Assembly (NCBI RefSeq): GCF_012641475.1
Contig: NZ_JABAIL010000002.1
Coordinates: forward strand, 879,449-943,448
Length of the DNA: 64,000 nt
Direction: 5' to 3'
Source: Flammeovirga agarivorans
Lineage (GTDB): Bacteria; Bacteroidota; Bacteroidia; Cytophagales; Flammeovirgaceae
Each line of letters begins with the position of its first letter. Position 1 is the first letter of the stretch. Made by a program: the position numbers and the translations under genes. Below the pieces are notes generated by a model, which searched no databases, was not told the origin of the DNA, and saw only the letters and a program-made list of their open reading frames with translations. Shown piece after piece: positions 36,059-46,286 of this stretch.

Positions 36059-39000
36059 ATGGCAGAGTCACACCACATTCGTCAGATTGAGTTAAAAGAC
36101 TTAATCAAAGCTTATAAAAACGATAGCAATACCGCATTACTCATTAATCAATTAAAAGAAGATAAACCTTATGCAACATACCTAAAAGGTTTAGCAGGAA
36201 GTTTGGATGCTATTATTGCGGCATCAACTTATAACGAATTGAAAGGATGTCATGTTTTTGTGATGCATGATGCAGAGGAAGCCATTTATTTCCTCAACGA
36301 TCTACAAAACTTACTACCAAAAGAAGATATTTTTTACTTTCCTTCTTCTTACAAAAAACCTTTTGAATTTACTGTTGTAGAAAACGCCAATGTATTACTA
36401 AGAGCTGAAACACTCAGTGCTCTAAATGAAGTAAAAAACAAGGGAGCAATTTTAGTGACTCACCCTGCAGCTTTAACCGAAAAAGTAATCAATAAAAAAT
36501 CTTTAGTTGAAAACACTTATGTCGCAAGAGTAGGTGAAGACATCGACCAAAGTTTTATTAGAGAGCTCCTCATAGAGTATGGGTTTGAACCTTCTGATTT
36601 TGTTTACGAAGCAGGACAGTTTGCTATTAGAGGAGGTATCATCGATATTTTTTCTTATGCCAATGAACTGCCATTTAGAATAGAATTGTTCGGTGATGAA
36701 ATTGAAAGTATTAGAACATTCGATCCCATCACACAGCTTTCTCAAGGGGAAAAGGATCATGCACCAATTGTTCCCAACGTCCACAATAAATTATTGCAAG
36801 AAGTAAGGGAATCATTATTAGAATTTCTTCCTACTTCTACAATGTGGATCAAAGACTACGAGTTACTTGTAGATACCATTGATCAATATTTTGAGAAAGC
36901 CACAGAAACTTTCGAGGATATATTAAGCATGAGTGATGGTACACAAGTTATCAACTCTCCAGAAGAAATATTTGAAACGAAAAAAGATTTCACAAAAAGG
37001 CTTAGCAATATAAACAGAGTTCTTTTCGGTAATAGAAAAGGCTTACGTTCTGCCCAAACCATCACTTTTGATACTAAACCACAGCCTTCTTTCAATAAAA
37101 ATTTCCATCTACTTGGAGAAACTTTAGAAAAACAACAGTTAGCAGGAACGCGTAATATCATTGCCTCAGACCTACCGAAGCAATTAGAACGCTTGCAAAC
37201 CATCTTTGAAGAGATCAAGCCAGATTTATTCGTACAAGAATTAAACTTAAGTTTAAGAGGTGGATTTATCGACAACCAAATGGATATTGCTCTGTTCACA
37301 GATCATCAGATTTTCGAACGATTCCATGCTGCTAAATCGAAAAAGAAATACTCCAAATCGAAGTCCATGACGCTTAAAGAGTTGAGAGAACTAAAAGCGG
37401 GCGACTTTGTAGTACACATGGACCATGGAGTGGGTCGATTTGCAGGGATGGAAAAAACGGAAGTCAATGGCAGAGAACAAGAAAGCATTCGTTTGGTGTA
37501 TAGAGACAATGATTTACTTTACCTCAGTTTACATTCACTCCATAAAATATCAAAATATTCTGGACAAGAAGGTAGACAACCAACGGTTAGTAAATTAGGA
37601 TCTCCAGAGTGGGAGAATAAAAAGAAAAGAGCCAAGAAAAGAGTTAAAGATATTGCCTCTGAATTAATCTCTTTATATGCAAAACGAAGAGAATCCCAAG
37701 GTTATCAATTTGATAAAGACGGGTACTTACAGGCAGAACTAGAATCTTCTTTTATCTACGAGGATACACCAGACCAAGCAAAAGCGACACAAGAAGTCAA
37801 AGAAGATATGGAAAAGCCATATCCAATGGATCGATTAGTTTGTGGTGATGTTGGTTTTGGTAAAACTGAAGTAGCAGTAAGGGCAGCTTTCAAAGCTGTT
37901 TGTGATAGTAAACAAGTAGCTATTTTAGTTCCTACCACCATTCTTGCTATGCAGCACTACAAAACATTCATTGCGAGAATGCAAGATTTGCCTTGTAATA
38001 TCGATTATATCAACCGCTTTAGAACAACGAAGCAAATCAAAGAAACACTGAAGAAGGTAAAAGAAGGAAAGGTTGATATTCTCATCGGGACACATCGAAT
38101 CACTAGTAAGGATGTCGAGTTTAAAGACTTAGGTTTGATGATCATCGATGAAGAACAAAAATTTGGTGTAAAAACAAAAGAGAAGCTCAAAGAAATGAGG
38201 ATAAATGTAGATGCACTAACACTGACAGCCACTCCTATCCCAAGAACACTTCACTTCTCATTATTGGGCGCTCGTGATTTATCCGTAATCGAAACACCAC
38301 CACCAAACAGGCAACCGGTCACTACAAAAATTTCTACATTTAGCGATGAGGTAATTAGAGATGCTGTACATCATGAATTAATGAGAGGCGGCCAAGCCTT
38401 TTTTGTACATAATAGAGTAGCAGACATCGAACACTTTGCTAATAATATTATGCGACTAGTACCTGATGCAAGGGTTACTTATGCACACGGACAAATGGAT
38501 GGTCCTACATTAGAGAAAGTAATGTTACGCTTTATTCAAGGAGAATATGATGTATTGGTTTCTACTAATATTATTGAATCAGGCTTAGATATTCCGAATG
38601 CAAATACTATCATCGTTAACCAAGCACATATGTTTGGTTTATCCGACTTGCACCAAATGAGAGGCCGAGTGGGACGTTCCAATAAAAAAGCTTACTGCTA
38701 TTTATTAACCCCACCAACTATCGGACTGTCTTCTGATGCTCGTAAAAGATTATCTACTTTAGAAGAATTCTCTGATTTAGGTGATGGATTTAAAGTAGCT
38801 ATGAGAGACCTCGACATTCGAGGAGCAGGAGATTTATTAGGAGGGGAACAATCTGGTTTTATTAATGATTTAGGTTTCGACACTTTTAATCACATCCTGG
38901 AAGAGGCGGTTCAAGAAATCAAACAAACAGAATTTGCTGACCTATTTAAAGAAGAGCTCCAAGCACAAACTGTTAGTGTAAATACTGTCATTGAAACCGA

Positions 39001-39427
39001 CTTTGAGATCTTAATTCCTGATTCTTATGTATCTAGCATCTCTGAAAGATTAAACCTATATATGAGAGCAGATAAACTCAAGAATGAAAAAGAGATTGAA
39101 AAATTCTCCAAAGACTTACAAGATCGATTTGGCCCCATGCCACAGCCTGTAGTGGATCTATTAAAAACCGTAAGAATGAGATGGGTGTCACAAAAGTTGG
39201 GAATTGAGAAGCTTATTCTTAAAAATGATATGCTAAAAGCCTATTTATTAGAGCATACGCAGGCATCTTATTATCAATCTGAAGAATTTGGTAAAATTTT
39301 GATGTATGTCCAATCACATCCAAAAATTTGTCAGATAAAGGAGACAAAAAAGCGTTTAATACTTAATATAGAAGAAGTTACAGACATAAATAGGGCGTTA
39401 GAAGTATTACATATTCTAGAGAAATAA
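36059..39427 (+). CDS. mfd: Transcription-repair coupling factor
   Basis: About 1122 residues from ATG at 36059; a GTG at 36032 would add nine. The UvrB-like N-terminal modules, the CarD-like RNA-polymerase-interaction domain (around GDFVVHMDHGVGRFAGM), and the helicase core (CGDVGFGKTEVAVRAAF, DEEQKFGV, TATPIPRTL, RGRVGRS) are followed by the TRCF C-domain. It removes stalled RNA polymerase and recruits excision repair. It is alone in its transcript. Confidence 0.97.
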   Translation: MAESHHIRQIELKDLIKAYKNDSNTALLINQLKEDKPYATYLKGLAGSLDAIIAASTYNELKGCHVFVMHDAEEAIYFLNDLQNLLPKEDIFYFPSSYKKPFEFTVVENANVLLRAETLSALNEVKNKGAILVTHPAALTEKVINKKSLVENTYVARVGEDIDQSFIRELLIEYGFEPSDFVYEAGQFAIRGGIIDIFSYANELPFRIELFGDEIESIRTFDPITQLSQGEKDHAPIVPNVHNKLLQEVRESLLEFLPTSTMWIKDYELLVDTIDQYFEKATETFEDILSMSDGTQVINSPEEIFETKKDFTKRLSNINRVLFGNRKGLRSAQTITFDTKPQPSFNKNFHLLGETLEKQQLAGTRNIIASDLPKQLERLQTIFEEIKPDLFVQELNLSLRGGFIDNQMDIALFTDHQIFERFHAAKSKKKYSKSKSMTLKELRELKAGDFVVHMDHGVGRFAGMEKTEVNGREQESIRLVYRDNDLLYLSLHSLHKISKYSGQEGRQPTVSKLGSPEWENKKKRAKKRVKDIASELISLYAKRRESQGYQFDKDGYLQAELESSFIYEDTPDQAKATQEVKEDMEKPYPMDRLVCGDVGFGKTEVAVRAAFKAVCDSKQVAILVPTTILAMQHYKTFIARMQDLPCNIDYINRFRTTKQIKETLKKVKEGKVDILIGTHRITSKDVEFKDLGLMIIDEEQKFGVKTKEKLKEMRINVDALTLTATPIPRTLHFSLLGARDLSVIETPPPNRQPVTTKISTFSDEVIRDAVHHELMRGGQAFFVHNRVADIEHFANNIMRLVPDARVTYAHGQMDGPTLEKVMLRFIQGEYDVLVSTNIIESGLDIPNANTIIVNQAHMFGLSDLHQMRGRVGRSNKKAYCYLLTPPTIGLSSDARKRLSTLEEFSDLGDGFKVAMRDLDIRGAGDLLGGEQSGFINDLGFDTFNHILEEAVQEIKQTEFADLFKEELQAQTVSVNTVIETDFEILIPDSYVSSISERLNLYMRADKLKNEKEIEKFSKDLQDRFGPMPQPVVDLLKTVRMRWVSQKLGIEKLILKNDMLKAYLLEHTQASYYQSEEFGKILMYVQSHPKICQIKETKKRLILNIEEVTDINRALEVLHILEK

Positions 39428-39497
39428 GGACTTTATTTTTAAAAATATTCACACTTTTACTTTTTGGGTACAATTATTGGATAATTGTTTTTGGATG

Positions 39498-39529
39498 ACG
39501 TTTCACGACGGTGAGGAAACGCTTTTTTT
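39498..39529 (+). terminator. Terminator after mfd
   Basis: CGTTTC (39499-39504) pairs with GAAACG (39516-39521), with an inner CAC/GTG, followed by seven T. Moderate strength. Confidence 0.75.
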
Positions 39530-39580
39530 GAAATTACTTTACACTTAACTGTGTATTTAAAAAATAGAGATCTGAATATC

Positions 39581-40810
39581 ATGAGCAAAAGGAATCTTCT
39601 TTATTTGGCTTCTGCATTGATATCTGCACTTGTAGTATCAGGATGTGCAAAAAGTTCAAAACCTGACGCTAACAATCCAGGAGGCTATAGTACAATGACT
39701 GGTTTAGAGTATAACGGAAAGGATGACAATACTTTCTCTGTACGCCAATACAACGGTATGCCAGAAGTACCAAACATGCGTTACATTGAGGGTGGACGTT
39801 TCGTATTAGGTTCATACGAAGAGGACTTAATGAAATCTCGTGATAATGTAGAAAGAACTGTATCAGTAGCATCGTTCTGGATGGATGAAACAGAAGTAGC
39901 AAACGTTCACTGGTTAGAATATTTACATTATGTAAGTACTGACTCATCAGTATCAGGTGTATCTTATGAAGAGGCACTTCCAGATACAACAGTATGGGCA
40001 GAGCAACTAGCATTTAACGATCAGTATGTAGATCACTACTTACGTTACCCTGGTTTCCGTTTCCACCCAGTAGTAGGTATTACATGGACTCAAGCTCAAA
40101 ACTTCTGTGCATGGCGTACAAACGTTGTTAATAAGAACTTAGCAATTAACAATGGTACTGATGAAGAAGCAGAAGCTGCAGAAAACGGTGAACCAATTCC
40201 ATTAGAATCAGGTGTGGTATTACCAGCATTCCGTCTTCCTACTGAAGCAGAATGGGATTATGCATCACAAGCTTTGATTGGTTTACAAGATATCGACGAA
40301 AACTACTCTGAGCGTCGTATCTATCCTTGGTCAGGTCACTCAGTTCGTAACCCTTACGGTGAGCACATGGGTGATATGATGGCAAACTTCAAACGTGGTC
40401 GTGGTGACTACGCTGGTATCGGTGGTAAGTTGAATGACGGTGCGATGATTACTTCATGGATCTATGACAACCCTCCAAACGATTTCGGCTTATACAACAT
40501 GGCTGGTAACGTTTCAGAATGGGTTGAAGATATCTACCGTCCACTTTCATACTCTGATATGGATGATTTAAACCCAGTTCGTAAGAATGACTACTTAGAT
40601 GGTCCTGAACACGGTTACAACTACCAATCATACGGTTATGTACGTCAGTACAATACGTTCATCTCGAACTCTATCCGTGTATACAAAGGTGGTTCATGGA
40701 AAGACGTTGCTTACTGGATGGCAGCAGGTACTCGTCGTTTCTTAGATCAAGATTCAGCAACAGCAACTATCGGTTTCCGTTGTGCAATGATCAACCCGGG
40801 TGAAAACTAG
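39581..40810 (+). CDS. gldJ: Gliding-motility/T9SS lipoprotein, GldJ-like
   Basis: 409 residues from ATG at 39581 (the frame opens earlier at 39551 but MSKRNLLYL begins the signal). Lipobox VSGC. The mature protein is a formylglycine-generating-enzyme-like (SUMF1) fold: MRYIEGGRFVLGSY, FWMDETEVANVHWLEYL, LPDTTVW, YLRYPGFRFHPVVGITW, FRLPTEAEWDYA, NMAGNVSEWVEDIY. This pattern is closest to GldJ (or its relative GldK) of the type IX secretion/gliding machinery, which needs it for protein stability and rotation. Arginine is mostly CGT, unlike mfd, suggesting high expression. Confidence 0.82.
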   Translation: MSKRNLLYLASALISALVVSGCAKSSKPDANNPGGYSTMTGLEYNGKDDNTFSVRQYNGMPEVPNMRYIEGGRFVLGSYEEDLMKSRDNVERTVSVASFWMDETEVANVHWLEYLHYVSTDSSVSGVSYEEALPDTTVWAEQLAFNDQYVDHYLRYPGFRFHPVVGITWTQAQNFCAWRTNVVNKNLAINNGTDEEAEAAENGEPIPLESGVVLPAFRLPTEAEWDYASQALIGLQDIDENYSERRIYPWSGHSVRNPYGEHMGDMMANFKRGRGDYAGIGGKLNDGAMITSWIYDNPPNDFGLYNMAGNVSEWVEDIYRPLSYSDMDDLNPVRKNDYLDGPEHGYNYQSYGYVRQYNTFISNSIRVYKGGSWKDVAYWMAAGTRRFLDQDSATATIGFRCAMINPGEN

Positions 40811-41134
40811 AATTCACATCGCCTAAAGCGATTAAAATATAAGAGTCCTTACTTCAGCAATGGAGTAAGGACTTTTTTTATGTATAAGAAATAACCACTT
40901 TGAAAGAAATTGTAATTACTCCTCTACATCATCAGTTTCAAGCATTTATTTTTTATTACCAACTCCCCTATTCTTCTTAACGTTTTTTCTTCAAATTCTT
41001 CTTTAATATTGTTTCATTCTTCATAAGAAAAACCTTACTTTCGTAGTTTGTAAATAAGCTAAATTTGATTGATTTAGCGTAGCTTTCTACTTTTAGAAAG
41101 TTGTTTTGAAAACCTTTGGATAGCGCGGTATACC
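40811..41134. other. Intergenic stretch between gldJ and tex
   Basis: About 325 bases. It has a strong terminator (40844-40879), an AT-rich centre with no ORF, and TAAATTTG at 41060-41067, a perfect -7 match that may be the tex promoter, with no clear -33 element. Confidence 0.55.
40844..40879 (+). terminator. Terminator after gldJ
   Basis: AGTCCTTACT (40844-40853) pairs perfectly with AGTAAGGACT (40864-40873), followed by seven T. Confidence 0.92.
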
Positions 41135-43411
41135 ATGGTGAATATCACACAAAAAATCGCTCAACTGCTGAGCATTTCAGAGAAGCAAGTGTCTGCGACA
41201 CTTGAATTGTTAGATGATGGAGCTACAGTTCCATTTATCTCTCGATATAGAAAAGAGGTAACGGGAAGTTTGGACGAAGTGCAGGTAGCAGAAATCCGAG
41301 ATAAAGCCCAACAACTTAGAGAACTCGAAAAACGTAAAGAGAGTATTCTAAAAAGTATTGAAGATCAAGGCAAACTAACAGATGCTTTAAAAAATAAAAT
41401 TCTTGCTACTGAAACAATGTCAGTGCTAGAAGACTTGTACCTTCCTTACAAACCAAAACGTAAGACTAGAGCGAGTATCGCAAAAGAAAGAGGATTAGAA
41501 CCTTTAGCAGATACTATTGCTTCACCAGACTTATCTACAGATATTGTTGAAGAAGCAAAAAAATACATCGATCCAGAAAAAGACGTTACAGATGTAGAAA
41601 AAGCTTTAGCTGGGGCAAGAGATATTATTGCAGAACGTCTGAATGAAGACCAGGAAACTAGAGCAGAAATGCGTAAGCTATTTATGAAAAAAGGTAGCTT
41701 CAAAGCAAAAGTAATTCCTGGTAAAGAAAATGAAGGTGCAAAATATAAAGATTACTTCGACTGGACAGAAAATGTTGAGAAAGCTCCATCACATAGAGTT
41801 TTAGCAATGAGAAGAGCAGAAAAAGAGATGATTATCTCTTTAGATTGTTCACCAGAAGAAGAAGATGCATTATTCTTATTAGAAGATCTACATGTAGATC
41901 AGAGAACTCCATCAGCAGATCAAATTCAATTAGCAGTAAAAGATGCTTATAAAAGACTTCTGAAGCCATCAATGGAAACAGAATCTCGTTTAGCGTCAAA
42001 GAAAAATGCTGATGAAGAAGCTATTGGTGTTTTTGCTGAAAACTTACGTCAGTTATTATTAGCAGCTCCATTAGGACAAAAAAGAGTACTGGCATTAGAC
42101 CCAGGTTTCCGTACAGGTTGTAAAGTAGTTTGCTTAGATCGTCAAGGAAAACTGTTAGAAGATGCTGTAATCTACCCTAACGAACCTCAAAGAAAAGTAG
42201 CTGAGTCTGCTGCATTGATTTCTCATTTAGTAGCTAAACACAATATCGAGGCGATTGCTGTAGGTAATGGTACGGCTAGTAGAGAAACAGAATCTTTTGC
42301 AAGAAACTTAGGATTATCAGGTGTACAAATAGTTGTTGTTAATGAAAGTGGAGCATCTATTTACTCTGCATCTGAAACAGCTAGAGATGAATTCCCTGAT
42401 AAAGATGTAACAGTAAGAGGTGCAGTTTCTATTGGTAGAAGACTAATGGATCCACTTGCTGAACTTGTAAAAATTGATCCTAAATCAATCGGTGTAGGTC
42501 AATACCAACATGATGTAGACCAAACAGCTTTAAAAGGAAGTTTGGATGACGTTGTGATGAGTTGTGTAAACGCAGTAGGTGTAGAAGTGAACACTGCGAG
42601 TAAAGAATTACTTTCGTACGTCTCAGGATTAGGTCCAAGTATCGCAAAAAATATTGTGGACTTTAGAAATGAAAATGGTGCATTTACATCTAGAGCACAA
42701 CTAAAGAAAGTACCTCGTTTAGGACCAAAAGCATTCGAACAGTGTGCAGGTTTCTTAAGAATCAGAGATGCTAAAAACCCATTGGATTCTAGTGCGGTTC
42801 ACCCAGAAAGCTATGATATCGTTAAGAAAATGGCTGAAAATCTTGGTGTAACTGTTAAAGAGTTAATGGCAGACGAAAACTTCCATAAGCAGATTAAGTT
42901 AGAAGATTACGTAACAGACACTGTCGGTCTTCCTACTTTAACTGATATTCTAAAAGAATTAGGCAAACCAGGTCGTGACCCTCGTGAGAAGTTTGAAGCA
43001 TTCCAATTCCAAGAAGGTGTTGAAAAAATTTCAGACCTTTCAATTGGTATGAAGCTTCCGGGTATTGTAACAAATATTACAAACTTCGGTGCATTCGTAG
43101 ATATTGGTGTTCACCAAGACGGACTTGTTCACTTAAGTCAAATGGCTGATCGCTATATTTCTGATCCTAATGAAGTAGTGAAAGTACACCAAAAGGTACA
43201 AGTTGTAGTCACAGACGTAGATATTGCAAGAAAAAGAATTGCTTTATCTATGAAAGGAATGGACGGCAACTCATCTGCTCCAAAAGGATCAAAAGGCAAG
43301 CCGAATACAAATAAGCGTCCTTCTTCTCAAAGACAAAATAAGAGAGAAGAAAACGACGAAAACATGTCTATGGCTGATAAATTAGCGATGTTACAAAATC
43401 GTTTTAAATAA
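41135..43411 (+). CDS. tex: Tex-family RNA-binding transcription accessory protein
   Basis: 758 residues, family length. The N-terminal Tex helical region, a YqgF-type RNase-H-like domain (RVLALDPGFRTGCKVVCLD), helix-hairpin-helix motifs (YVSGLGPSIAKNIVDFR, LGPKAFEQCAGFLRI) and a C-terminal S1 RNA-binding domain (GIVTNITNFGAFVDIGVHQDG) appear in order. The last 35 residues are a charged extension. It binds nucleic acid and affects transcription and RNA turnover. A terminator follows the stop closely. Confidence 0.96.
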   Translation: MVNITQKIAQLLSISEKQVSATLELLDDGATVPFISRYRKEVTGSLDEVQVAEIRDKAQQLRELEKRKESILKSIEDQGKLTDALKNKILATETMSVLEDLYLPYKPKRKTRASIAKERGLEPLADTIASPDLSTDIVEEAKKYIDPEKDVTDVEKALAGARDIIAERLNEDQETRAEMRKLFMKKGSFKAKVIPGKENEGAKYKDYFDWTENVEKAPSHRVLAMRRAEKEMIISLDCSPEEEDALFLLEDLHVDQRTPSADQIQLAVKDAYKRLLKPSMETESRLASKKNADEEAIGVFAENLRQLLLAAPLGQKRVLALDPGFRTGCKVVCLDRQGKLLEDAVIYPNEPQRKVAESAALISHLVAKHNIEAIAVGNGTASRETESFARNLGLSGVQIVVVNESGASIYSASETARDEFPDKDVTVRGAVSIGRRLMDPLAELVKIDPKSIGVGQYQHDVDQTALKGSLDDVVMSCVNAVGVEVNTASKELLSYVSGLGPSIAKNIVDFRNENGAFTSRAQLKKVPRLGPKAFEQCAGFLRIRDAKNPLDSSAVHPESYDIVKKMAENLGVTVKELMADENFHKQIKLEDYVTDTVGLPTLTDILKELGKPGRDPREKFEAFQFQEGVEKISDLSIGMKLPGIVTNITNFGAFVDIGVHQDGLVHLSQMADRYISDPNEVVKVHQKVQVVVTDVDIARKRIALSMKGMDGNSSAPKGSKGKPNTNKRPSSQRQNKREENDENMSMADKLAMLQNRFK

Positions 43412-43420
43412 ACAACAAGG

Positions 43421-43453
43421 ATGCCTGTGCCTAAAAAGTACAGGCATTTTTTC
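43421..43453 (+). terminator. Terminator after tex
   Basis: ATGCCTGT (43421-43428) pairs with ACAGGCAT (43440-43447), followed by TTTTTTC. It lies inside the longest possible frame of the next gene, which argues against that frame starting at 43421. Confidence 0.9.
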
Positions 43454-43477
43454 ATATTACTCTTACTGTCTCAACAT

Positions 43478-44302
43478 ATGATCGCATATAAAGAAAAAGT
43501 TGAAGCATGTGTTCAACAAATACAGACACTAATAGACGGATTTCAACCTGAAGTAGGTATCGTTTTAGGTACGGGCCTAGGTGGGTTAGTAGAAGAATTT
43601 GACATAAAATACGACTTAGCCTATGAGAAACTAAATGATTTTCCATTATCAACTGTTGAGTCTCATAAAGGGCGACTAATCTTTGGCTATTTTAATGGTA
43701 AAAAGATTGTAGCTATGCAGGGTCGTTTTCATTTCTACGAAGGGTATGATATGAAAACTGTTACATTCCCTATTCGAGTATTAAAACTACTAGGAATCAA
43801 AGCATTGGTTATTTCTAATGCAGCAGGAGGTATCAACCCTAAGTACAATAAAAGTGATTTGATGATCTTAAATGATCATATCAACCTAATGACAGCGAAT
43901 CCTTTAACAGGTACTAATATCAATGAATGGGGAGACCGTTTCCCAGATATGTTTGAGCCATACGACACTCAACTAAGAGAGCTTGCCAACCAAGTGGTAA
44001 AAGAGAATAATCTTCCTGTGCATGAAGGCGTTTATGCTGCAGTAACAGGCCCTAACTTGGAAACAAAAGCTGAATATAAATACTTAAGCATTATTGGTGC
44101 GGATGTAGTCGGAATGTCTACAGTACCAGAAGTAATTGTTGCCGTACAAATGAAACTTCCAGTGTTTGCAGTATCTGTAGTAACAGACCTTTGTTACGAA
44201 GGAGCTTTAAAACCTGTTCAATTGGAAGAAATCCTAGAAAACGCTCGTAATGCAGAACCTCATTTGTCTAAATTAATTGGTGGAATTATACAAAAATTCT
44301 AA
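43478..44302 (+). CDS. Purine nucleoside phosphorylase I
   Basis: 274 residues from ATG at 43478 (the earlier in-frame start lies in the tex terminator). Phosphate and substrate motifs are GIVLGTGLGGL, GRFHFYEGYD, ISNAAGGINPKY, VTGPNLETKAEYK with the Glu binding the base, and GADVVGMSTVPEVIVA. This is the trimeric PNP type that converts inosine and guanosine to free bases and ribose-1-phosphate. It is monocistronic by its spacing. Confidence 0.95.
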   Translation: MIAYKEKVEACVQQIQTLIDGFQPEVGIVLGTGLGGLVEEFDIKYDLAYEKLNDFPLSTVESHKGRLIFGYFNGKKIVAMQGRFHFYEGYDMKTVTFPIRVLKLLGIKALVISNAAGGINPKYNKSDLMILNDHINLMTANPLTGTNINEWGDRFPDMFEPYDTQLRELANQVVKENNLPVHEGVYAAVTGPNLETKAEYKYLSIIGADVVGMSTVPEVIVAVQMKLPVFAVSVVTDLCYEGALKPVQLEEILENARNAEPHLSKLIGGIIQKF

Positions 44303-44403
44303 ATTAATTGTTAACTTATTCAAATAAGCACGTTAATTGCGTAGTTAAACCTAAGAGTTTACGGAACAATACTTCTTTACTACTTATACCATAAAACTTA
44401 ATC

Positions 44404-45327
44404 ATGGATAAGAAATTATCGGCTTTATTGCCTCTTGACCTTACTTATATCGATGATGCAATCATCAAATATTCTCTAACAGCCTCACCTGTTTTTTTAG
44501 TAGAGAAAATTATTCTATTGCATATCCTCACTGATAATTCAGCAAGTGAAGAGGTAGAATACAACGGCAAATTGCTTACAAGAAAAGACATGGCAGAGCA
44601 AAAAATGCGTGACCTTGTTGAGAAGCATGCCAATTTGAATGATCGTAATATTACTTTTGAATATATTATAACAGAAGCTAAGGATGTCACATCTGAAATA
44701 TTAAAGGCTTCTAAGAAACATAAAGTAGACCTTATTATAGCGGGTAAAAAGAATATCGCAGAAGGTAGTGGTAATATTGCCAGACTACTAACTAGATATG
44801 CTTTCTGTACAGTACTTACGGTATCTGAAAACCCTCAAGTACCTATCAAAAAGGCTATTATTCCTATTGATTTCTCTGAAATGTCGAAAAGAGCAATGCT
44901 GGAAGGTATTGAAATCGCTAAGAGAAACCATATGGAGTTAATCATCTTGCATATCTATGCACTTCCTACCGGTTATCATACTTCTGGTAAAACTCCGGAA
45001 GAGTATGCTTCTGTACTTCACCTCCATGCCGAAAAGAGGTGTAAGAACTTTTTAAAGCAGTTTGATATGGAAGGTGTGAAGTATAAAATCAGACTTCACT
45101 TTGATTTATATGGTAACAATGAAGCGAAGATCATCTCAAATATTTCTCTAGTAGAAGATGCTGATCTAATTGTTATGGGATCAAGAGGACGTTCTGCATT
45201 AGCAGCTACATTTATTGGCAGTACTACTGAAAACTTAATGAAGCAACATAATACCACCGTTTCAACATTAGTGGTAAAAGACCGCGTGAGAAACCTAGGT
45301 TTATTTGGTGCATTATTAGAGATATAA
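44404..45327 (+). CDS. Tandem universal stress protein (two Usp domains)
   Basis: 307 residues made of two Usp domains (about 1-145 and 150-300). The second has the complete ATP motif GSRGRSALAATFIGSTTENL (G-2x-G-9x-GS). The first has a weaker version, AGKKNIAEGSGNIARLL. Double-domain UspE-like proteins respond to starvation or stress. Transcribed alone; terminator at 45349-45396. Confidence 0.92.
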   Translation: MDKKLSALLPLDLTYIDDAIIKYSLTASPVFLVEKIILLHILTDNSASEEVEYNGKLLTRKDMAEQKMRDLVEKHANLNDRNITFEYIITEAKDVTSEILKASKKHKVDLIIAGKKNIAEGSGNIARLLTRYAFCTVLTVSENPQVPIKKAIIPIDFSEMSKRAMLEGIEIAKRNHMELIILHIYALPTGYHTSGKTPEEYASVLHLHAEKRCKNFLKQFDMEGVKYKIRLHFDLYGNNEAKIISNISLVEDADLIVMGSRGRSALAATFIGSTTENLMKQHNTTVSTLVVKDRVRNLGLFGALLEI

Positions 45328-45348
45328 TCGAAGGACACTTTTTAAATA

Positions 45349-45396
45349 ACTCTTCAAAGTGTGAGTCGTTACATTTTGAAGAGTTTTATTTTTTAT
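45349..45396 (+). terminator. Terminator after the universal stress protein gene
   Basis: AACTCTTCAAA (45349-45359) pairs with TTTGAAGAGTT (45376-45386) across a 16-base loop, followed by TTATTTTTTAT. Confidence 0.85.
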
Positions 45397-45439
45397 ATAC
45401 TAACGTAAATATTTTTTTCTGCAACTTTCAACTATTCTT

Positions 45440-46216
45440 ATGGAATCGCTTTTTACAACTGCTGGGTTAATCAGCCTTGTAACATTAACTCTTTTAGAAA
45501 TTGTTCTAGGTATTGACAATGTGATTTTCATTTCGATTGTCAGTAGTAAATTACCTAAAGAACAACAGGATAAAGCTAGAAATCTAGGAATTATCCTTGC
45601 CTTATTTGTACGTATTGCTTTGTTATTTTCAATTTCATGGTTAGTGGGATTAGAAGACCCTCTTTTTACTATTCCATTTGTTGAGCATTTAGATGTAGAC
45701 GGAGCATTAAGTGGAAGAGATTTAATCTTGCTTTGTGGTGGACTCTTCTTAATTGCAAAAACAACAAGTGAAATCCATAACAATGTAGAAGGAGACCCTG
45801 AAGAAGAAATGCAAGTCAAAAGAGTCAAGTCTCTATGGAGTGGTGTTTTACAAATTGTCATGATTGATATCGTATTCTCATTCGACTCTATCCTCACCGC
45901 TGTTGGACTTGTAAAAGAGATTGAAATCATGATTACTGCAGTTGTAATCTCATTAGGTATAATGCTTTTCTTCTCCAAGAAGATTGCCCAATTTGTTGAT
46001 AGTAACCCTACCATAAAAATGCTTGCATTATCATTCTTAGTTATGATCGGGTTCTTATTGGTCATCGAAGCCTTTGGGGTACATGTTCCAAAAGGCTATG
46101 TATATTTCGCTATGGCATTTGCCTTTATTGTTGAGCTATTAAATATCAGAAGTAGAAAGAAAAACCCAAATAGGACTAAACTTGCTCATCAACATCATAA
46201 CATTACAGAATCATAG
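45440..46216 (+). CDS. TerC-family membrane protein
   Basis: 258 residues, about seven membrane helices. LLEIVLGIDNVIFISIV (about 14-30) and MIDIVFSFDSILTAVGL (about 143-159) contain the paired acidic residues (GIDN, FDS) of TerC proteins, which are thought to handle metals such as manganese. The C-terminal tail is Arg/Lys- and His-rich (KLAHQHHN). The gene is flanked by terminators on both sides. Confidence 0.93.
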   Translation: MESLFTTAGLISLVTLTLLEIVLGIDNVIFISIVSSKLPKEQQDKARNLGIILALFVRIALLFSISWLVGLEDPLFTIPFVEHLDVDGALSGRDLILLCGGLFLIAKTTSEIHNNVEGDPEEEMQVKRVKSLWSGVLQIVMIDIVFSFDSILTAVGLVKEIEIMITAVVISLGIMLFFSKKIAQFVDSNPTIKMLALSFLVMIGFLLVIEAFGVHVPKGYVYFAMAFAFIVELLNIRSRKKNPNRTKLAHQHHNITES

Positions 46217-46233
46217 AATATGATCATAAAAAT

Positions 46234-46268
46234 AAAGCCCCTGACCTATCAAGATCAGGGGCTTTTTA
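46234..46268. terminator. Bidirectional terminator between terC and frr
   Basis: AAAGCCCCTGA (46234-46244) pairs perfectly with TCAGGGGCTTT (46255-46265), A- and T-runs outside. It ends terC and the pyrH-frr transcript. Confidence 0.94.
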
Positions 46269-46286
46269 TATGGAACCAAAACTGAA

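Noticed and set aside
43421-43477. N-terminal extension of the purine nucleoside phosphorylase
   Set aside because: This stretch is the tex terminator; the ATG at 43478 matches the usual family start.
45400-46065. 221-codon open frame on the minus strand
   Set aside because: It is fully antisense to terC, which has clear family motifs, and its composition (Ile/Ser/Thr-rich) is that of a shadow frame.
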